The notes: generated from the letters alone by a model not told the origin. DNA of 64,000 nt from an uncultured Eubacteriales bacterium (GCA_900545885.1 URAF01000001.1:151855-215854), one strand, 5' to 3'; numbered from the stretch's first letter, positions 51,483 through 60,429 are shown. Numbers and translations: made by a program.

Positions 51483-53485
51483 CCTATCCCCTCCATAATC
51501 TCCGCCATCATGCCGTCCGCTTCCTGTTCCAAGGTTTTCAGGCTCGCCAAAATTTCGTCCAGAGGGCGAAGTTCGACGGGTTTATAGAAATACTTGGTAA
51601 AGCTGATCTCATATCCGATTTGCGTTTTCTTCGGGTCGATATGGGCGTCGGGCGCATAGGTCAGCACTTCGTTTTTCATAAAGGCGTCTATACCGCCTTC
51701 GTATGTAAAAGGAATGTTTTCCGTGTCGCGCAAGTCGGGATCGGCTTCTCCCTCAACAGGCTTTGCGTTCGCGTCCTTTTCGGTGATGAACGGACGGATA
51801 GCCTTCAAAACTCCTGCCTTTAACTTTGTGGCTTTGGCAAAGGTATTCCAATCATCGAGAGGTGCTGCCTCGGCGGCTTTTGCGACTGCGGCGACGATAG
51901 CTTCGTATGCGTCGGCTTTTCTGAATGCAGACGCCGGAATCTTCCTTTCGGGGCACACGCGCAGGCGGAGAGGGCGCTCTACCGTGACATTCCAATAGCC
52001 GAATTCCTCGTTGTCAAAGACCATGCTGACGTCGCTATCCTCCATCTCCAAGAAGATGCGCACGATCTCCTTGCGGATCTCTGGCGAGAACTCGCAATTT
52101 TTTTTGCCCATATTTTTGCGCAATGGGCGCTTCATCGCCGTGGCGTCGATAAGCTGGATCTTTCCTTTGCGGCGTTCTTCCTTATTGTTGGAAAGGATCC
52201 AAATGAAAGTACCGATGCCCGTGTTGTAGAACATATTTTCCGGCACGGCGATAATGGCTTCCACCAAATCGTTTTCGATAAGGTATCTGCGGGCATTGCT
52301 TTCCCCGCTGCCGGCGTCTCCCGTAAAAATGGACGAGCCGTTATGCACCTCTGCGATGCGGCTGCCGAGAGGCGTATCCTTCTTCATCTTGGCGACGTTA
52401 TTCAACAGAAACAGCAGCTGCCCGTCACTGGTGCGCGGGATCATAGGCATCATCTCGCCGCCCTCAAGATAAGTGTTGAAGCGCGTGTCCAAAATTTCTT
52501 TCTTGCCTCCCATCTTCTCGGCGTCCGTTTTCCAACTCTTGCCGTAGGGAGGATTGGAGAGCATGAAGTCAAATTGACGGGAAGCGTTTTGATCGTCGGA
52601 AAGAGTCGATCCATATTTTATGTGTTCGGCTTCTTCTCCGTCGCCCTTCAAAAGCATGTCTGCGGTGCAAATCGCATAAGTCTCCGGGTTTATCTCCTGT
52701 CCGAAGAGATGTATGGACACTTCCTTTCCGCTTTGACGGGCAAGCTCCAGCAAACGCTCCTGCGCCACCGTGAGCATACCGCCGGTTCCGCAAGCTCCGT
52801 CGTAACAGGAATAAGAGGCGTCTTGTATCTTGTCGGCAATGGGCAAAAACACAAGGTCAGCCATGAGTTCGACAACGTCGCGCGGCGTCCAGTGTTCACC
52901 GGCTTCTTCATTGTTCTCTTCGTTGAACTTGCGAATCAGTTCCTCAAAAATCGTTCCCATACCGTGATTGTCAAGCCCGGGATGCTTGAGAATGGTCTTT
53001 TCGGCGTCCTTGTAAATCGGATTCGGACTCAAGTTGATATCAGAAGAAGTGAACTTCTCGATGACCGCACCAAGGATATCCGCGTCCACCATCGTGTCGA
53101 TTTGGTTGCGGAACTTGAACTTTTCCAATATCACTTGGACATTAGGCGAAAAACCATCAAGGTAAGCAATGAAGTCTGCTTTGAGCGTCTGTGCCTTTGC
53201 GCGGCTGGTCAAATCCTTCAAAAGGAAAGGAGACGCATTGCAAAATGCCTGTCCCGCTGCATTGCACAACGCCGGCCATTGATTGCCTATCTTAGCGGTG
53301 TCAAGATGCTTCTTCATTGCCAGCACTGCGGGTTTTGTTACTTCCAGCATGGCGTCCAAACGACGGATGACCGTCATAGGAAGGATTACGTCGCGATACT
53401 TGCCGCGCACATAAATATCGCGCAGGCAGTCATCCGCAATTCCCCAAATAAAACTTACTATCTGATTGTGTATTTGATTATCCAT
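51479..53485 (-). CDS. hsdM: Type I restriction-modification DNA methyltransferase subunit
   Basis: N6-adenine methyltransferase, 668 residues. Seen: N-terminal helical HsdM domain, HWTPRDVVELM near residue 198, SAM motif I YDGACGTGGML (228-237), catalytic motif IV SNPPYG (310-315), and a C-terminal extension of about 150 residues with KTQIGYEISFTKYFYKP. Methylates the host site together with HsdS. Second gene of the operon, 48 nt after the small XRE gene. Confidence 0.96.
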   Translation of the reverse strand: MDNQIHNQIVSFIWGIADDCLRDIYVRGKYRDVILPMTVIRRLDAMLEVTKPAVLAMKKHLDTAKIGNQWPALCNAAGQAFCNASPFLLKDLTSRAKAQTLKADFIAYLDGFSPNVQVILEKFKFRNQIDTMVDADILGAVIEKFTSSDINLSPNPIYKDAEKTILKHPGLDNHGMGTIFEELIRKFNEENNEEAGEHWTPRDVVELMADLVFLPIADKIQDASYSCYDGACGTGGMLTVAQERLLELARQSGKEVSIHLFGQEINPETYAICTADMLLKGDGEEAEHIKYGSTLSDDQNASRQFDFMLSNPPYGKSWKTDAEKMGGKKEILDTRFNTYLEGGEMMPMIPRTSDGQLLFLLNNVAKMKKDTPLGSRIAEVHNGSSIFTGDAGSGESNARRYLIENDLVEAIIAVPENMFYNTGIGTFIWILSNNKEERRKGKIQLIDATAMKRPLRKNMGKKNCEFSPEIRKEIVRIFLEMEDSDVSMVFDNEEFGYWNVTVERPLRLRVCPERKIPASAFRKADAYEAIVAAVAKAAEAAPLDDWNTFAKATKLKAGVLKAIRPFITEKDANAKPVEGEADPDLRDTENIPFTYEGGIDAFMKNEVLTYAPDAHIDPKKTQIGYEISFTKYFYKPVELRPLDEILASLKTLEQEADGMMAEIMEGIG

Positions 53486-53533
53486 ACAAGTGTCTCTCTT
53501 TCCTCCAAATTTTATGTTTAGGCAATCGAACGC

Positions 53534-53725
53534 TTACTCTTCGAATTTAATGCCTTGCTGTTCGCAAAACATCTCGAATTTTTTCTCCGAAAGGAAGGAC
53601 GGCTGCAGTCCTTTCATCTCCCAGCGGTTTATAGTTACATTGCTTACGCCCAATTCTTTGGCAAGTTGGATCTGGCTTAGTTGCAACCTGCCCCTAACGA
53701 ATTTGATCTTTTCTGCAAAAGTCAT
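53534..53725 (-). CDS. Small XRE regulator heading the hsd operon
   Basis: 63 residues with one helix-turn-helix: AEKIKFVRGRLQLSQIQLAK, ELGVSNVTINRWEMKGLQPS, ending EQQGIKFEE. A weak GGGGTG site precedes the ATG. Placed first in the type I restriction-modification operon, like controller proteins that delay or limit restriction; the tandem 10 bp repeat just upstream is its possible target. Confidence 0.85.
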   Translation of the reverse strand: MTFAEKIKFVRGRLQLSQIQLAKELGVSNVTINRWEMKGLQPSFLSEKKFEMFCEQQGIKFEE

Positions 53726-53753
53726 TTTAGCACCCCGAAATGATTTTATATTA

Positions 53754-53773
53754 TTTTAACATATTTTAACATC
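53754..53773 (-). repeat. Tandem 10 bp repeat at hsd promoter
   Basis: Minus strand ATGTTAAAAT twice in a row, followed by AATATAAAAT. Overlaps the likely promoter; may be an operator. Confidence 0.6.
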
Positions 53774-54413
53774 AAACGCAAGCCTATGCCTCTTCTCAAA
53801 TCGAAATAATTGCTTATCTCAAAAACATCCGGCAAAGCCAAACAGTATGCAATAAATCATTTTTGCAACCGTGGCGTGTGCTTGTCTATGACAAGTGCGG
53901 CTCGGCTGCGCCGCGCCGCAGACAAGCACACGCCGTTAAAAGGGCAAGGCGGGCGGAAAACGAGAGCGAAGCGGAGTCGCCCGCTGAACCGCTCGGGCGA
54001 CCGTCCGCTTTTTCGCTCTCTCGTGGTTTCCCTTCAAACCGCCTTTTGCATTTTTCATTTAGGCGATTCTCTTTGTCCTGCGTGGCAACAGCTCGCTTTC
54101 GGTTCCGTTTTTTACTCATGTCATACAGGGGTGATACGAACCGCGTTCTGCCGTGCAGAATTGCTCCAAAAATGTTTTGTTTGTTCCTGACATAACGCCT
54201 CCGCAATGTGCCTTTCGTGGGCGCATTGTCGCATAGTCCTCTCAAAAGTAAACGGACGGAAATCCTTGCCGAAATGTTCTAACCTCTGGACGGTAATGCA
54301 AGGATTTTCTTTTCCCGTTGACTTTTGACGGCTCTCCTTCTACGCCTACTTCTCCCACCGTCCTATGCTCCCGTTTGCCTGCCGAAAGGCAACATATTTC
54401 GGAGGTGCAGACG
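53774..54413. other. 640 bp GC-rich region without a supported gene
   Basis: Several frames of 60-126 codons overlap here on both strands; none has a ribosome site or recognisable protein. The composition differs sharply from the AT-rich hsd promoter side. Includes a large hairpin (53873-53934). The last 100 bp lead into the HTH gene at 54414. Confidence 0.5.
53873..53934. repeat. Long perfect hairpin
   Basis: 15 bp arms GGCGTGTGCTTGTCT and AGACAAGCACACGCC around 32 nt of GC-rich loop. No T tract, so not a plain terminator; could be an origin, nick or recombination structure of the element. Confidence 0.7.
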
Positions 54414-55019
54414 ATGGAAAACAAAAGAAAGGTTTACGAAGTTTTGGAAGAAAAGATCTCGCCGGACAACATCGTGCGCATAGGCGAATTGCTAGCGCTT
54501 GGCGCGTTGAAGTATATGTGCAGACACAAGATGCTGCACGGGATGTACGCGGATCTCGCCCGTGACATAGCATACAAAGATGCGGAAGGATATGTCCTCA
54601 CAGAGAGCTATGACATCGTGCAGGAGGCGGCAATGTTTTTATGCGGCTATATGGGCATGACCGTAAACGACGTCAAAGACGGCGAGCAATGCACCGTACG
54701 GTGGCTGTGCAATAAAACGCTGTGCCACAAGATATACGAGCTGTGGAAGGTGAAACGGTACACGAAGAGCATGGACGCTCTGCCGAGAAACAGAGAGCCG
54801 TTTACGGAATTTGAACGGGAGAAAGCCGATTACTCCAAGCATGACGAACTCATGGCAAAACTCCGTCTTACGAAAGGCGAGAAAGAGACCATCGAGTGTT
54901 ATGCGGCAGGGATAAGTTTTACGGAGCAAGCGAAGCTGCTGTCCGTGAACCTGTCCACGATATGGCGCAGAAGAAAGAGCGCGCAGACAAAATATCTTGC
55001 CATAGCCGGCATCTTATGA
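54414..55019 (+). CDS. Sigma-like helix-turn-helix protein of the island
   Basis: 201 residues from ATG after CGGAGG. The C-terminus is a clear HTH, LRLTKGEKETIECYAAGISF, then TEQAKLLSVNLSTIWRRRKS, resembling region 4 of sigma-70-type factors and related phage/ICE proteins. The N-terminal two thirds is helical with several Cys (MCRHKML, WLCNKTLCHK) and no recognised domain. Probably regulates element genes. Followed by its own terminator. Confidence 0.7.
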   Translation: MENKRKVYEVLEEKISPDNIVRIGELLALGALKYMCRHKMLHGMYADLARDIAYKDAEGYVLTESYDIVQEAAMFLCGYMGMTVNDVKDGEQCTVRWLCNKTLCHKIYELWKVKRYTKSMDALPRNREPFTEFEREKADYSKHDELMAKLRLTKGEKETIECYAAGISFTEQAKLLSVNLSTIWRRRKSAQTKYLAIAGIL

Positions 55020-55043
55020 CAGACACACATTATTAACTTTCAC

Positions 55044-55074
55044 AAGGCAGTTTTGAACGGCTGCCTTATTTTTT
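55044..55074 (+). terminator. Terminator of HTH gene
   Basis: Arms AAGGCAG/CTGCCTT, 10 nt loop, then ATTTTTTT. Confidence 0.85.
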
Positions 55075-55322
55075 TGTGTTTTCGGGGGTGGACTTTTGCA
55101 TTTCCCGTGGCTTTTAAGTGAAGGGATCTTTGCCGCGAGCTTTACAAACGCTTTTTTCGTTCCTTCAAAAAAATACGAAGAAAATTTTCTAACAGGAAAA
55201 TAGGCTTCCTATTTGGTGTTTAGACTCAAGGCAAAATTTCTCCGGAAAATTTTTCAAAGTCGCAAAAAGGCTTGCGACATTGAAGGATATAACGAAGAAA
55301 AACAAAAAGGAGGTAATGCCTA
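55075..55322. other. Intergenic region before the rep cassette
   Basis: AT-rich, with short direct and inverted repeats (for example AGGAAAATAGGCTTCCT near 55194) and the AAAAGGAGG site at its end. Candidate place for the replication origin recognised by the Rep protein. Confidence 0.35.
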
Positions 55323-55478
55323 TTGAAGGATGAAAGCATCACGGTGGTGACAGTGGGAAAGCCGGACATCTCGGCGATGAGCAGCGGTGAAAAAGACACA
55401 TTCTTTGCCGCGTTGCTCGCAAGGATGCGCACGCTTTCCGAAGAGCAAGGGACGGAACTCTCCGTCCAAAGGGGGTAG
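55323..55478 (+). CDS. 51-residue protein with TTG start, upstream of rep
   Basis: Reads MKDESITVVTVGKPDISAM and ends EQGTELSVQRG. AAAGGAGG lies 9 nt before the TTG at 55323, and the stop is 2 nt before the rep ATG with an AAAGGGGG site overlapping its end, so the two are coupled. Not recognised; small helical proteins at this position are common in related elements. Confidence 0.6.
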   Translation: MKDESITVVTVGKPDISAMSSGEKDTFFAALLARMRTLSEEQGTELSVQRG

Positions 55479-55480
55479 CT

Positions 55481-56413
55481 ATGCCGTACAGGAACGCAAA
55501 AGTTTACAACGACGGAAGCCACTTTATAGCGATCCCACAAACATCATCTCCGCACAGGCGGAAGAAAAGCCCGGAAAGGACGGTCTGCACGGGCAAGGAA
55601 TTGCAGACGCATACGGACAAGACCGAGAAAGAAACGGCAAGGGAGGCTCTCACTCCCAAGGAACGGTTTGAGAGAATTTACAAAGAAAACGACGGCAAGG
55701 GAAAAGCCGAGAAGATAGATATCCTGACCAAAGAATTTGAAAAGGACTTCGGCACGGAAGCGGAAGCATTCGTCCGCGAGAACATGGAACGGATCACGAG
55801 GAACAAGATCGTCCGCAAGACAAGGCTGGCGCGGAAAATCAACCTGAACCCGTGGAACTATTTCTGCACTTTCTCCTACTCGGATGCAAAGCATACGGAG
55901 GAAAGTTTCAGAAAGGGGCTTGGTGAGGTTTTGAAGCGCATGGTGCACCGCAAAGGATGGCGGTATATCGGCGTGTGGGAGCGCGGCGGAGAAAGGAACA
56001 GATTGCATTTCCACGGCATCTTTTTCATCCCGGAAAACGGTATGCCCGGCACACTGGTAGAAAGGACTGATTACAGCTTTAATGAACACAAACGGCAGAT
56101 GATAATGCAAAATACATACTTTAACGATAAGTTCGGGCGAAACGATTTCAACAAACTGGACGCGAAACGGGAGGCAACGGACGCGGCGAGGTATCTTATG
56201 AAGTATATAGAAAAGAGCGGCGAGAAGCTCGTCTACTCGCGGAACATCCCGACTTATTTCAAGTCCGATATCATGGAAGAGGACGTCCTTTGCCGGATCG
56301 GACAGGAGGACAAAAAGCTGTTGCTATCGGACGATTTCGGCTGTTGGGAAGACGGTTGCCTCGTTGGCAAAGTAAGCCCAGAGGTCATAGAGAAAATGCC
56401 GAAGTGCAACTGA
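55481..56413 (+). CDS. HUH-family replication initiator (rolling-circle Rep)
   Basis: 310 residues. Seen, in the usual order: motif I WNYFCTFSYSD (125-135), the HUH motif NRLHFHGIFF (His176, His178), and motif III ARYLMKYIEKS with Tyr238 and Tyr242 as nucleophile candidates. These are the nicking-joining motifs of rolling-circle initiators, closest in style to small phage and plasmid Rep proteins. N-terminal 60 residues are basic and poorly ordered. Suggests the island can replicate or be processed as single strand after excision (inference). Confidence 0.8.
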   Translation: MPYRNAKVYNDGSHFIAIPQTSSPHRRKKSPERTVCTGKELQTHTDKTEKETAREALTPKERFERIYKENDGKGKAEKIDILTKEFEKDFGTEAEAFVRENMERITRNKIVRKTRLARKINLNPWNYFCTFSYSDAKHTEESFRKGLGEVLKRMVHRKGWRYIGVWERGGERNRLHFHGIFFIPENGMPGTLVERTDYSFNEHKRQMIMQNTYFNDKFGRNDFNKLDAKREATDAARYLMKYIEKSGEKLVYSRNIPTYFKSDIMEEDVLCRIGQEDKKLLLSDDFGCWEDGCLVGKVSPEVIEKMPKCN

Positions 56414-56590
56414 ACTTCGTCTTTCTCACGGAGAGCGTAAACGGAAAAGGGGTTGCCGTCAAGGGTGAAGTGCACCGCATCGCGTCCCTTGACGGCAAAC
56501 AGAGGACACCAAACAAAACTACTCCCCCCCCTTTCCCGTTTGTCCCGCTCCCGTCGAAAGACAGAAAAACATATCAGGAGGTAGAGCAAA

Positions 56591-58111
56591 TTGAAAAGTG
56601 CGATAATCTATGCAAGATACAGCAGCGCAAGTCAGACGGAACAGTCCATAGAAGGACAGCTCCATGTCTGCACACAATATGCCAAAGCGAACGATCTCAT
56701 CGTGGTGGACACCTACATAGACCGTGCTACCACCGGCACCAATGACAACAGAGCGGCGTTCCAACAGATGCTGAAAGACAGCGAGAATGCCGCATGGGAA
56801 GTCGTGCTCGTCTACGCAATAGACCGCTTCGGCAGAAATTCGGTCGAGGTCGCACTCAACAAACAGCGGCTGAAGACCAACGGAAAAGTGCTAATATCCG
56901 CCACCCAACGCACATCCGATAATCTGGACGGCACCAAGAACTTGGACGGCATCCTGCTCGAAAACGTCTATATCGGCATAGCGGAATACTATTCGGCGGA
57001 ACTTTCTCAAAAGATACTCCGCGGACTCAGAGAAAGCAGGAGAAAGGGACAGTTCTGCGGAGGCAAGATACCTTACGGGTACTATGTCACGGACAAGAAA
57101 GTGCAGGTGGACGAAGAAAAGGCGGAAGTTGTGCGGTTCATCTTCCGGCAATATGCCGCAGGCGTCTATGTGCCGAAGATCATCTGCAAACTCAACGAAA
57201 AGGGGCTGCTCCACAACGGGAAGCCATTCCTGCCCAACGCGATATACGGGATATTGCGCAACGAGCGATATTTGGGGATAATGAGAATAAGGGACGAAGT
57301 CTATGACAACATCTACCCTCAGATCGTTGATGCGGATCTTTATGAAAAGGTGAAACGGAAACTTATCAAAAACAAGATAGGCTCAAGGAGCGTAAAAGAG
57401 GTGTATCTGCTGCGAAACAAAGTAAAGTGCGGCTATTGCGGCAACATCATAAGCGCGGAGTGCGGTACGGCACGGAATGGCGAAACGATAAGATACTACA
57501 AATGCCTCGGGAGAAAGAAACATCACAACGGATGCGGCAAACACCCCGTGCGGAAAGAAGCTCTCGAAGGTCTTGTCCTTGACAGCGTCATTGAGGCGAT
57601 GCAAGACGAAAAGACGATGAATGCGCTGATCAAAGGTCTAATGCAGATGCAGGACGCAAACAACAAGGAAAAGACGACGCTGAAATTGTTGTTGAAGGAA
57701 AAGAAACAGACGCAGACGGCTTTGGACAACATCGTGAAGGCGATAGAGAGAGGCATCATGTCCGACTCGACTAACAGGCGTCTCAACGAACTTGAACAAC
57801 AAGCAAGAGAGCTTGACGAAAAGATAGCCGTGGAACGGAACAAAGTCGCGTTCCTGCTCACGGAGGACGATATGCGGCGATATTACCTGACTGCCCTGCG
57901 GCAGGAACCGCAGCTACTTATAAGCACCCTCGTGAAGGAGATCCTCCTCTACGATGACAAAATGGTGATCACCTACAACACACCGCTCTACGAAGGCTCC
58001 GATGACGATCGGGGCTTTTCTTTTTACGAAAAAACTCTCTTTCTCCCCTGCACCGTACCTCAAAGCGGCGAGACTACCCTCCTCCCGATCCAAACCGTGA
58101 TGCGCGTCTGA
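56591..58111 (+). CDS. Large serine recombinase
   Basis: 506 residues, TTG start with AGGAGG about 9 nt upstream. Seen: resolvase catalytic domain SAIIYARYSSASQTEQSIEG (nucleophile Ser11), VVLVYAIDRFGRN, the Recombinase domain (GGKIPYGYYVTDKK, NAIYGILRNERYLG), a zinc ribbon CGYCG with a second Cys pair downstream, and a coiled coil at about 350-425. Catalyses integration/excision through double-strand exchange. It lies beside the right end of the island, pointing at the tRNA-Val repeat, and is the only recombinase found. Confidence 0.95.
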   Translation: MKSAIIYARYSSASQTEQSIEGQLHVCTQYAKANDLIVVDTYIDRATTGTNDNRAAFQQMLKDSENAAWEVVLVYAIDRFGRNSVEVALNKQRLKTNGKVLISATQRTSDNLDGTKNLDGILLENVYIGIAEYYSAELSQKILRGLRESRRKGQFCGGKIPYGYYVTDKKVQVDEEKAEVVRFIFRQYAAGVYVPKIICKLNEKGLLHNGKPFLPNAIYGILRNERYLGIMRIRDEVYDNIYPQIVDADLYEKVKRKLIKNKIGSRSVKEVYLLRNKVKCGYCGNIISAECGTARNGETIRYYKCLGRKKHHNGCGKHPVRKEALEGLVLDSVIEAMQDEKTMNALIKGLMQMQDANNKEKTTLKLLLKEKKQTQTALDNIVKAIERGIMSDSTNRRLNELEQQARELDEKIAVERNKVAFLLTEDDMRRYYLTALRQEPQLLISTLVKEILLYDDKMVITYNTPLYEGSDDDRGFSFYEKTLFLPCTVPQSGETTLLPIQTVMRV

Positions 58112-58250
58112 ACCGCAGAAGCCACTCGCCACACACTTACGCGCATCTCACTTACGGAAATCTCAAACATCAGAAAACGAATTGCCGCTAATCAATGTGC
58201 GTTACACGCAAACAACCATACGAAAACTCTCATTGCAAAACTTCACGGAC

Positions 58251-58294
58251 GAAAAGAAAAAAGCAAACAAAATCTGGTTCGATTTTGTTTGCTT
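58251..58294 (-). terminator. Terminator at island right end, after tRNA-Val
   Basis: Perfect 14 bp arms AAGCAAACAAAATC/GATTTTGTTTGCTT with a 6 nt loop and TTTTCTTTTC on the minus strand, 1 nt after the tRNA CCA. The island supplies a new terminator for the tRNA it displaced from its own. Confidence 0.85.
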
Positions 58295-58295
58295 A

Positions 58296-58316
58296 TGGTG
58301 GGGACAACAGGACTCG
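58296..58316 (-). repeat. Right attachment-site repeat (in tRNA-Val)
   Basis: TGGTGGGGACAACAGG followed by ACTCG, inside the tRNA 3' end; pairs with 42972-42992. Confidence 0.85.
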
Positions 58317-58372
58317 AACCTGTGACCTCTTGTATGTGAAACAAGCGCTCTAACCGACTGGGCTATGCCCCC
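58296..58372 (-). tRNA. tRNA-Val(CAC)
   Basis: 77 nt on the minus strand. Acceptor GGGGGCA/TGTCCCC, anticodon stem CTTGT/ACAAG with loop TTCACAT, anticodon CAC (58336-58338 on the plus strand as GTG), T arm GGTTCGAGTCC, CCA encoded. Decodes GUG. Lies 26 nt after rpsU in the same direction, so possibly cotranscribed. It is the integration site of the island. Confidence 0.95.
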
Positions 58373-58398
58373 GTAAGGAGATTGCTCTCCTTTTGTTG

Positions 58399-58578
58399 TT
58401 AGTTTTTGTACGCTCTCTTACGAGCAGCTTCTGCTTTTTTCTTTCTCTTGACGCTGGGTTTCTCGTAAGCCTCTTTCTTGCGGAGGTCGCCGATGATACC
58501 GTCGCGCGCGCACTTTCTCTTGAAACGACGGATTGCGTTGTCCAAAGATTCGTTTTCGCCGACTCTGACTGTTGACAT
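58399..58578 (-). CDS. rpsU: 30S ribosomal protein S21
   Basis: Small basic protein of the 30S subunit. 59 residues from MSTVRVGENESLDNAIRRFK, with CARDGIIGDLRKKEAYEKPS and a Lys/Arg-rich tail, as in all S21. Start at 58578: AAAGGAGG is 9 nt upstream; the ATG at 58584 would be only 3 nt from the site. Part of the conserved run of genes downstream of dnaK. Confidence 0.97.
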   Translation of the reverse strand: MSTVRVGENESLDNAIRRFKRKCARDGIIGDLRKKEAYEKPSVKRKKKAEAARKRAYKN

Positions 58579-58733
58579 TGACATTCACCTCCTTTTGGTC
58601 ACAAGTGATATTAATTATACTCACCCTGCGGTTTTTGTCAAGGAAAAGCGCCAACAAAAGCCGAGGAAAAGCGTTATTGTGCTAATTTGTTTATGCCGCG
58701 TTATTACGCGAAGTTACGGGACGTCAACTGTCC

Positions 58734-59075
58734 TCAACCCATTTTTTCGGTGAGCTGTGCTCCGCCGAGAATATGGATATGCAAATGTTCGACGGACTGA
58801 CATGCGTGCGCGCCTTTATTGGATATAAGACGGAACCCGTCTTTGAGTCCGAGGTCATCGACAATCATGGAAAGTTTTTTAAGGCAACGTCCGAGAATCT
58901 GTGCCTGCTCGTCGGTCATTTCGATTATGTTTGCAAAATGCTGTTTGGGGAGCAAAAGCAAATGAATGGGAGCCTGCGGCGCGATGTCTTTTATAATGAC
59001 CATATCGTCGTCTTCGTAAACTTTCGTCGAAGGGATTTCACCTTTTATTATTTTACAGAAAATACAATCGTTCAT
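58734..59075 (-). CDS. HIT-family nucleotide hydrolase (HinT type)
   Basis: 113 residues. Cleaves nucleoside phosphoramidates or AMP-protein adducts in this family. Seen: MNDCIFCKIIKGEIPSTKVY at the start, IAPQAPIHLLLLPKQH, ISNKGAHACQSVEHLHIHIL in parts, with the histidine triad HLHIH. Cytoplasmic. Lies between mtaB and rpsU. Confidence 0.95.
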   Translation of the reverse strand: MNDCIFCKIIKGEIPSTKVYEDDDMVIIKDIAPQAPIHLLLLPKQHFANIIEMTDEQAQILGRCLKKLSMIVDDLGLKDGFRLISNKGAHACQSVEHLHIHILGGAQLTEKMG

Positions 59076-59145
59076 AGTAACCTCCGTTTGTCAAATCAAT
59101 GATACAACTTGTGGATTGTGCGGTCAAGCAAGGTTCACACTGTTT

Positions 59146-60429
59146 TTACACTCTCACACCGTCGCGGCAAAGCGCGGTGGGTACGACTTCGGCAATTGTG
59201 TTGTGTGCGCCGTAAGTGCTGTAAACCTTGACGTAGTTCGGTGTATGCCCGCACCACATTCCGTCCTCTTTGGTTTCGAAAAGAACTTCTGCGGGTTTGC
59301 CGAGTTGCGCAAGCAGATACGCCGAAGACAGTTCGACTTTGAGCGCCGACATACGTTTCTGTCGGTCGGTGACTTCCGCCGACGGCAAAACGGGCAACTT
59401 CCCTGCAGCCGTGCCTTTTCTGGACGAGTACGGGAAAACGTGCATATCGGAAAACGCGACTTCCCTGCAAAACTCCATACTGCGCAAAAAGGCTTCTTCG
59501 GTTTCCGTAGGATAGCCGACGATTACGTCCGTAGTGATTGCGGCGTCGGGAAATACGCTGCGAATAAGACGCACTTTTTCGAGGAACTCCGCTGTCGTGT
59601 AATGGCGGTTCATATTTTTCAAAACGCCGTCGTCACCGCTCTGCAAAGACAGATGAAAATGCGGACAAAACTTTTTGAGCCCTTTTGCGGCTTCGAGGAA
59701 ATCGCGGTCGATAACCCCGACTTCGAGAGAGCCCAGACGTATGCGCATATCCGAATTCTGCAATGCGGTTAGCAAGTTCGTGAGCGACGTTCCGATGTCC
59801 TTGCCGTAGGCGGAAAGGTTTATTCCCGTGATGACGACTTCTTTCGCAGTGATTGCTGCGTCATTGATTTCTGCAAGCACGCCGCTCATGCTTCTCGAAC
59901 GGCTTCTTCCGCGCAGATAAGGCACTATACAATAGGAACAGAAGTTGTTGCAACCGTCCTGAACTTTGACGAAATGGCGCGTACGCATGGAAAGCGCTCC
60001 GCGATATTCTTCGTAAGTGCCCGACGTTCCGAAATCGGGAGTTATGATTTTGTCGAAATATCCGTCGTCTTCGAGTTTTCCGTATTTTTTAACGAGTTCT
60101 CTCGCGAGTTCGAGTTTTCCGCGGGTTCCCGAAATAAACTTGACGCCGTCGCGCGCAAACTGACTGAAATTGTTTTGCGACGCGCAACCGCACACGTAAA
60201 TTTCGGCTTCGGGATTGATTTTCAGAATTTTGCCGACAGCCTGACGGGATTTCCGTTCGGCTTCCGCGGTGACGGCGCAGGTGTTGAGTATGTAAACGTC
60301 GGCTTGTTCCGCCCCTTCGGTAACTTCAAGCCCGCCTTCAGCGAGAATTGCAAGCATAGCGTCCGAGTCGTACTGGTTGACTTTGCAACCGAGCGTCATT
60401 ACGTCTATACGTGGTTTGTTATTCGTCAT
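59146..60429 (-). CDS. mtaB: tRNA t6A37 methylthiotransferase
   Basis: Radical-SAM enzyme that adds a methylthio group to t6A37 of tRNAs reading ANN codons. 427 residues. Seen: N-terminal UPF0004 domain TLGCKVNQYDSDAM, NTCAVTAEAERKSRQ and CGCASQ (second Fe-S cluster ligands), radical-SAM cluster VQDGCNNFCSYCIVP, then RIRLGSLEV, LSLQSGDDGVLKNMNRHY and a C-terminal TRAM-like region. Start at 60429 overlaps the rsmE end by 11 nt; GGAGA is 8 nt upstream. Confidence 0.95.
   Translation of the reverse strand: MTNNKPRIDVMTLGCKVNQYDSDAMLAILAEGGLEVTEGAEQADVYILNTCAVTAEAERKSRQAVGKILKINPEAEIYVCGCASQNNFSQFARDGVKFISGTRGKLELARELVKKYGKLEDDGYFDKIITPDFGTSGTYEEYRGALSMRTRHFVKVQDGCNNFCSYCIVPYLRGRSRSRSMSGVLAEINDAAITAKEVVITGINLSAYGKDIGTSLTNLLTALQNSDMRIRLGSLEVGVIDRDFLEAAKGLKKFCPHFHLSLQSGDDGVLKNMNRHYTTAEFLEKVRLIRSVFPDAAITTDVIVGYPTETEEAFLRSMEFCREVAFSDMHVFPYSSRKGTAAGKLPVLPSAEVTDRQKRMSALKVELSSAYLLAQLGKPAEVLFETKEDGMWCGHTPNYVKVYSTYGAHNTIAEVVPTALCRDGVRV

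Larger units (their letters stand above)
42972..58316. mobile_element. 15.3 kb genomic island at tRNA-Val(CAC)
   Basis: Bounded by direct repeats of the tRNA-Val 3' end, with the intact tRNA on the right and its old terminator on the left. Cargo: PIN-like/ImmA module, type I restriction-modification operon with two extra genes, XRE regulator, sigma-like HTH protein, HUH Rep protein and a serine recombinase next to the right end. Codon use and AT content change at the borders, most strongly in 43.7-45.4 kb. No relaxase, type IV secretion or structural phage gene was found, so it is either a decayed or a very compact integrative element. Confidence 0.8.

Noticed and set aside
53886..54245. 119-codon minus-strand frame and overlapping plus-strand frames
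   Set aside because: No ribosome site, covers half of the long hairpin, and frames on both strands are equally open because of GC-rich repeats.
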